Part shown: positions 12,352 to 15,590 of the stretch, piece after piece
Position numbering within the stretch: the stretch's first letter is position 1
How the letters are laid out: each line of letters starts with the position of its first letter
Source of the DNA: CAZKNJ01 sp964554185
Lineage (GTDB): Bacteria > 4484-113
Assembly: GCA_964554185.1 (NCBI GenBank)
Contig: CAZKNJ010000043.1
Span: forward strand, 1 to 15,590
Reading direction: 5' to 3'
Length of the DNA: 15,590 bases
Notes under the pieces: generated by a model
Seen by the model: the letters and a program-made list of their open reading frames with translations, nothing else
What the model was told of the DNA's origin: nothing
The model's database searches: none
Position numbers and translations under genes: made by a program

Positions 12352-13167
12352 ATGGGCGTATCCGCCGCCAACTTCGACGGCACTGCGGTGAAGCTCCGCC
12401 GCCCCGCGCGCCGCATCGTCTCGCTGGTGCCCTCCATCTCCGAAACGCTGCATTACCTCGGCGCGGAGGCGCAGCTCATCGGCCTCACCAAGTTCTGCGA
12501 AAAGCCCTGGAGCCAGTTCAAGGCCAAGGAGCGCGTGGGCGGGGTGAAGGACCCGGACGTGGAGAAGATACGCTGGCTCAAGCCCGACCTCATCCTCTGC
12601 AACAAAGAGGAAAACGAGAAGGAAGTGGTGGAGGAGCTGCGGGAGCTGGCGCCGGTGCACGTATCCTACGTGGTGGATGTGGACGGCGCGGAGCGGCTGC
12701 TATCTGATCTCGGCGCGCTCACTGGCCACGCGTCCGAGGCCAAAGCGATGATTGAGCGCATTGAGCAGGGGCGCAAACGGGCGCCCAAGCTCGCGCGCAA
12801 CTTCGTATTCAAGCGCGTCGCGCACCTCGTGTGGAAGGACCCGTACATGACCATTTCGCCGGACACCTACATCTACCAGGTGCTGAGCGAGGCGGGGCTG
12901 GAGCCGGTGGTGCCGCGCATTCAGCAGCGCTACCCGCGGGTGGACGAGGACTTCTTCCGCGAGTTTGAGCCGGAGGCGGTGTTCTTCCCCGACGAGCCCT
13001 ACAAGTTCACCTTTGAGGACATTGACGAGTTCCGCGCGCAGTTCGCCGGCCTCGCGTGTGTCCGCCACGACGGGCTCTACAAGCTTGACGGCGCCACCGT
13101 CACCTGGTACGGCTACCGCACGACGCTCGCGTTTGAGTACATCGCGCGCGTGATGCGGCTGGAGTGA
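12352..13167 (+). CDS. Cytoplasmic helical-backbone metal receptor (BtuF/TroA-like binding protein without signal peptide)
   Basis: This 271-residue protein has the pattern of periplasmic binding proteins for cobalamin and iron chelates (COG0614 type): RRIVSLVPSISETLHYLGA at 20-38, IGLTKFCEKP at 43-52, VGGVKDPDVEKIRWLKPDLI at 62-81, and in the second lobe YIYQVLSEAGLEPV at 173-186 and FEPEAVFFPDEPY at 205-217. It differs from transported relatives in having no signal peptide or lipobox, so it should be cytoplasmic. No transporter genes lie near. It starts 3 bases after the B3/4 gene and is probably translated with it. The ligand is unknown; C49 in KFCEKP and H159 are possible metal contacts, as inference only. 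It ends 13 bases from the oppositely transcribed STAND gene. Confidence 0.85.
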   Translation: MGVSAANFDGTAVKLRRPARRIVSLVPSISETLHYLGAEAQLIGLTKFCEKPWSQFKAKERVGGVKDPDVEKIRWLKPDLILCNKEENEKEVVEELRELAPVHVSYVVDVDGAERLLSDLGALTGHASEAKAMIERIEQGRKRAPKLARNFVFKRVAHLVWKDPYMTISPDTYIYQVLSEAGLEPVVPRIQQRYPRVDEDFFREFEPEAVFFPDEPYKFTFEDIDEFRAQFAGLACVRHDGLYKLDGATVTWYGYRTTLAFEYIARVMRLE

Positions 13168-13180
13168 ATCTGGTTAGCAC

Positions 13181-15589
13181 CTATTCCCCGCACAGCTCCT
13201 GTAACTTCTCCAGGGCGAAGGCCACCAGCTCCGCCAGGCTCATCTTCTCGCCGGTGTCACGGTGGTGCGCCAGCTCCTTTTGCGGCAACCGGCTGGACGC
13301 GGCATGCTCGCCCTCCTCCAGCATTCCGCCGTCCATCGGGTCGAGCGCCAGCCCCGTCTCCTGGAGCTGCTGGCGCACGCCCGCGGCCAGAATGGCGGCG
13401 ATATTCAACTGCTCGCTGGCGGCGAACAGGCTGCAGCTCAGCGCGACCGGCGCAATCATGCACTCCGTGCTGCCAACCTCGCGCGCGATAACCAGCGCCT
13501 CGCGCAGGTCGCCGCAGGCTTTCTCGTAGTCGCCGAGTTTAATGGCGATGTTGCCCAGGTTGTTGAGCGAGAACGAGCAACCTATGTAGTCGCCGATTTC
13601 GCGCTTGAGCGCCAGACCTTCCTCGTGCAACCGCTGCGCCTCGGCGAAGTTCCCCTCGCAGTACTGCACATTGCCGAGGTTGTTCAGGCTGGCGGCGATG
13701 CCGAAGCGTTCGCCTATGTCCTGGCGCAGCTGCAGGCTCTGGCTGTACAGCGTCCAGGCGGCGGGGTAATCGCACTCGGCGAACTCCACGTTGCCCAGGC
13801 TGTTCAGCGATTGGGCGATGCCGCGCAAATCGCCCAGATGGCGGCGCAGCTTCAGCGCCTCCTGATGGGTTTGCCGCGCCTCGGCGTGGTTGCCCTCGCG
13901 GTAGGCCATGTTGCCCAGGCTGTTGAGGCTGTACGCCATGCCATAGAGGTCGCCGTGCTTGCGGTCGAGCTCCAGGCTCTCCATTATCATCTCGCGCGCG
14001 GTGGCGAAGTCGCTTTCCACTTCGGCCACCCGCCCAAGCTGGAACAGCGCCCGCGAAACCGCCAACTCGTCACCTTCCGCCCGGAACTGGTCCAGCGCCA
14101 ATACCAGGTGGTAACGCGCGGCCTGGTGGTCGCCTTCAACCATATTCACCGCGCCCAGTGTCATGTCGCCCAGCGCGGCGTAGTGCTGGTTGCCCGCGTC
14201 CTGCGCCGCCTCCTTGGCCTGGCGCGCGTGCCGCTTGGACTCGGTGTATTCGCCGAGCAGCATCAGCGCCCGGCCCAGCGCGTGGTCGGCCACCAGCTCG
14301 ATCTCCGGCGCGTCCAGCTCCACCGCGTGCTCGCGGATGGCGGCGTAGTAGTCGGCGCAGGGCTTGGCTGCGCCCACCAGCAGCAAGTACTCGTGCAGCC
14401 GCTCCGCCAACGGCGCCAGCAGCGCGGCTTCGTCCTGGTGCAGCGCCGTGTCCACCGCGAAGTAGAGGTCCTCGCGCGACGCGTCCAGGCGGCGCAGCGA
14501 TTCCAGGTAGCCCCCGTCGCCCTTCAACAGCCGCGCGCAGTAGCGGCAGTGTGCCTTGGCCGTTATCTCGTAATCGTCGGAGTTGAGCAGCTTCTGGTAG
14601 GCGTACTCGCGGATGGCTTCGTTGTGCATGAAGTGCCGGGGGCCGGCCGCCGTGTTGCGCACGTCCAGCCAGCTCTTGCCGCGCAGCACCTCCAGCGTCT
14701 CGTCCAGGTCAATACTCGGCAGTAGCGCTGCCGCGCCCTCGCGGTCGAATCCGCCGCGGAACATCGACAGGCACCGCACCGCCAGCTGCTGGTATTCGTT
14801 GAGCAGTTCGTACGACCAGTCGCAGGACGCGCGCACGCTGCGGTGGCGCTCCGGCACGTCGTCGGTGCGCGCCCGCAGATCAAGCTGCTGCCACAGCTCT
14901 TCGCGCAAGCGGCCCAGATCAATCTCACCAACCCATGCCGCCGCCAGTTCAATCGCCAGCGGCACCCCCGCCAGCGACTGGCACAGCTCGCGCACCTGCT
15001 CCGCGTTGTCCGGGGAGAGGACGAAGCCGGCATCCGCCCGGGAAGCGCGGTCGGCGAAGAGCTTCACCGCCGCGGAATACTGCGGTTTGAGCGAAGTTCC
15101 GTTGCGCCCGCCCACCGGCAGCGCGTGCAGGTTCACTGCATGCTCCTCGGGCAGCCGCAGCGGCTCGCGCGAGGTGACGATGAACTGCACGCCGGGCACC
15201 GCCCGCAGCAGGTCGCTCAAGAGCGGCGCCCCGCCGAGCAGATGCTCGAAGTTGTCAAAGTGAATGATGGCCTTGCGGTCGGTGAGGAAGCCCACGAGCT
15301 GCTCTTCGGGCGGCTCGCCGTCGCTCAGCCGCAGGCCCATTGCCTCCGCCGTAATCCACGGGATACGCCGCTCGTCCCCCACCGGCGCCAGCAGCACTTC
15401 GTAACACTCGGTGCCTTCTTCGCCGGAAACCATGCGCATGAACTCGCCGACCAGCCGGCTCTTGCCGTAGCCGCCGGGCGCGACCACCGTGACCAGCCGC
15501 TTGCCTTCCGCCAGCAGGCTCTTCAACTGGTTCAGTTCCTCCCGCCGGCCGATGAATGTGAGCAGATTGTGTGTATCCTGCGCGCCCAT
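13181..15589 (-). CDS. STAND-class ATPase with tetratricopeptide repeats, N-terminus possibly beyond window
   Basis: The visible 802 residues form a signal-transduction ATPase of the NB-ARC/AfsR kind. TFIGRREEL at 11-19 opens the module, APGGYGKSR at 38-46 is Walker A, IIHFDNFEH at 108-116 is Walker B, IVTSREPLRL at 137-146 is the sensor segment and GVPLAIELAA at 208-217 the GxP motif. A winged-helix region follows (about 240-335), then tetratricopeptide repeats from about 400. Four units starting at S554, S594, S634 and S674 are exactly 40 residues apart and share SLN-x-LGN; a weaker unit precedes them. No output domain such as a LuxR helix-turn-helix is seen at the C-terminus. ATG at 15589 is the second base from the edge, so it may be the start or an internal Met of a longer protein with an N-terminal kinase, cyclase or DNA-binding domain. 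The ligand and output are unknown. Confidence 0.88.
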   Translation of the reverse strand: MGAQDTHNLLTFIGRREELNQLKSLLAEGKRLVTVVAPGGYGKSRLVGEFMRMVSGEEGTECYEVLLAPVGDERRIPWITAEAMGLRLSDGEPPEEQLVGFLTDRKAIIHFDNFEHLLGGAPLLSDLLRAVPGVQFIVTSREPLRLPEEHAVNLHALPVGGRNGTSLKPQYSAAVKLFADRASRADAGFVLSPDNAEQVRELCQSLAGVPLAIELAAAWVGEIDLGRLREELWQQLDLRARTDDVPERHRSVRASCDWSYELLNEYQQLAVRCLSMFRGGFDREGAAALLPSIDLDETLEVLRGKSWLDVRNTAAGPRHFMHNEAIREYAYQKLLNSDDYEITAKAHCRYCARLLKGDGGYLESLRRLDASREDLYFAVDTALHQDEAALLAPLAERLHEYLLLVGAAKPCADYYAAIREHAVELDAPEIELVADHALGRALMLLGEYTESKRHARQAKEAAQDAGNQHYAALGDMTLGAVNMVEGDHQAARYHLVLALDQFRAEGDELAVSRALFQLGRVAEVESDFATAREMIMESLELDRKHGDLYGMAYSLNSLGNMAYREGNHAEARQTHQEALKLRRHLGDLRGIAQSLNSLGNVEFAECDYPAAWTLYSQSLQLRQDIGERFGIAASLNNLGNVQYCEGNFAEAQRLHEEGLALKREIGDYIGCSFSLNNLGNIAIKLGDYEKACGDLREALVIAREVGSTECMIAPVALSCSLFAASEQLNIAAILAAGVRQQLQETGLALDPMDGGMLEEGEHAASSRLPQKELAHHRDTGEKMSLAELVAFALEKLQELCGE
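13451..13930 (-). repeat. Four 120-bp imperfect tandem repeats coding for TPR units
   Basis: The plus-strand blocks TTGCCCAGGTTGTTGAGCGA (13551), TTGCCGAGGTTGTTCAGGCT (13671), TTGCCCAGGCTGTTCAGCGA (13791) and TTGCCCAGGCTGTTGAGGCT (13911) recur at exactly 120 bases. They encode SLNNLGN/SLNSLGN at the head of each 40-residue tetratricopeptide unit. The conserved DNA makes unit gain or loss by recombination plausible. Confidence 0.85.
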
Positions 15590-15590
15590 A

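Noticed and set aside
13168..13180. Bidirectional terminator between the converging metal-receptor and STAND genes
   Set aside because: The gap is 13 bases and contains no inverted repeat; any termination signal would have to lie inside the coding regions.
13262..14725. 487-codon open frame on the plus strand
   Set aside because: Antisense to the TPR-coding part of the STAND gene; its length comes from the codon bias of the real gene.

Overview
The window comes from a bacterium with GC-rich DNA. A 60-base sample of the metal-receptor gene is 75% G+C, while two 60-base samples of the small toxin-antitoxin island are 42-47%. Genes are tightly packed, often overlapping by 4 or 8 bases, and the two tandem export products are lipoproteins. 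Nothing here is diagnostic of a phylum, so the host is left unnamed. No tRNA, rRNA, CRISPR array or insertion sequence was recognised, and no gap between genes exceeds 300 bases.

Layout. Positions 1-1130 (minus) hold asnA, cut at the window edge within one base of its probable stop codon. Positions 1391-3054 (minus) hold a two-gene, lower-GC module: a DUF4411 PIN-like protein overlapping an ImmA/IrrE-type zinc peptidase with an XRE-like N-terminus, which looks like a toxin-antitoxin pair acquired by transfer. Positions 3136-8431 (minus) are a five-gene trehalose block, transcribed in the order DUF5752 protein, treT, otsA, otsB, sugar-phosphate nucleotidyltransferase. It carries two separate trehalose routes: one-step TreT from NDP-glucose and glucose, and two-step OtsA/OtsB through trehalose-6-phosphate. 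The nucleotidyltransferase could supply NDP-glucose to both. A small nitroreductase lies upstream at 8496-9029 (minus).

From 9175 the plus strand carries two tandem paralogous lipoproteins with a PKD-like domain and a cohesin-like C-terminal domain, each behind a leader containing hairpins. They are followed by a free-standing B3/4 (PheRS-beta-like) protein and, 3 bases later, a cytoplasmic helical-backbone metal-receptor-like protein. Converging on that pair is a large STAND ATPase with 40-residue tetratricopeptide repeats (13181-15589, minus), whose N-terminal side may continue past the window.

The most notable non-coding signal is a recurrent extended -10 promoter motif, TG-N-TANAAT, in front of five separate transcription units, usually without a good -35. 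In front of otsA and the B3/4 gene it lies only 8 and 6 bases from the start codon, which predicts leaderless or nearly leaderless mRNAs. Other genes in the window have clear Shine-Dalgarno sites, so both modes of initiation seem to be used.
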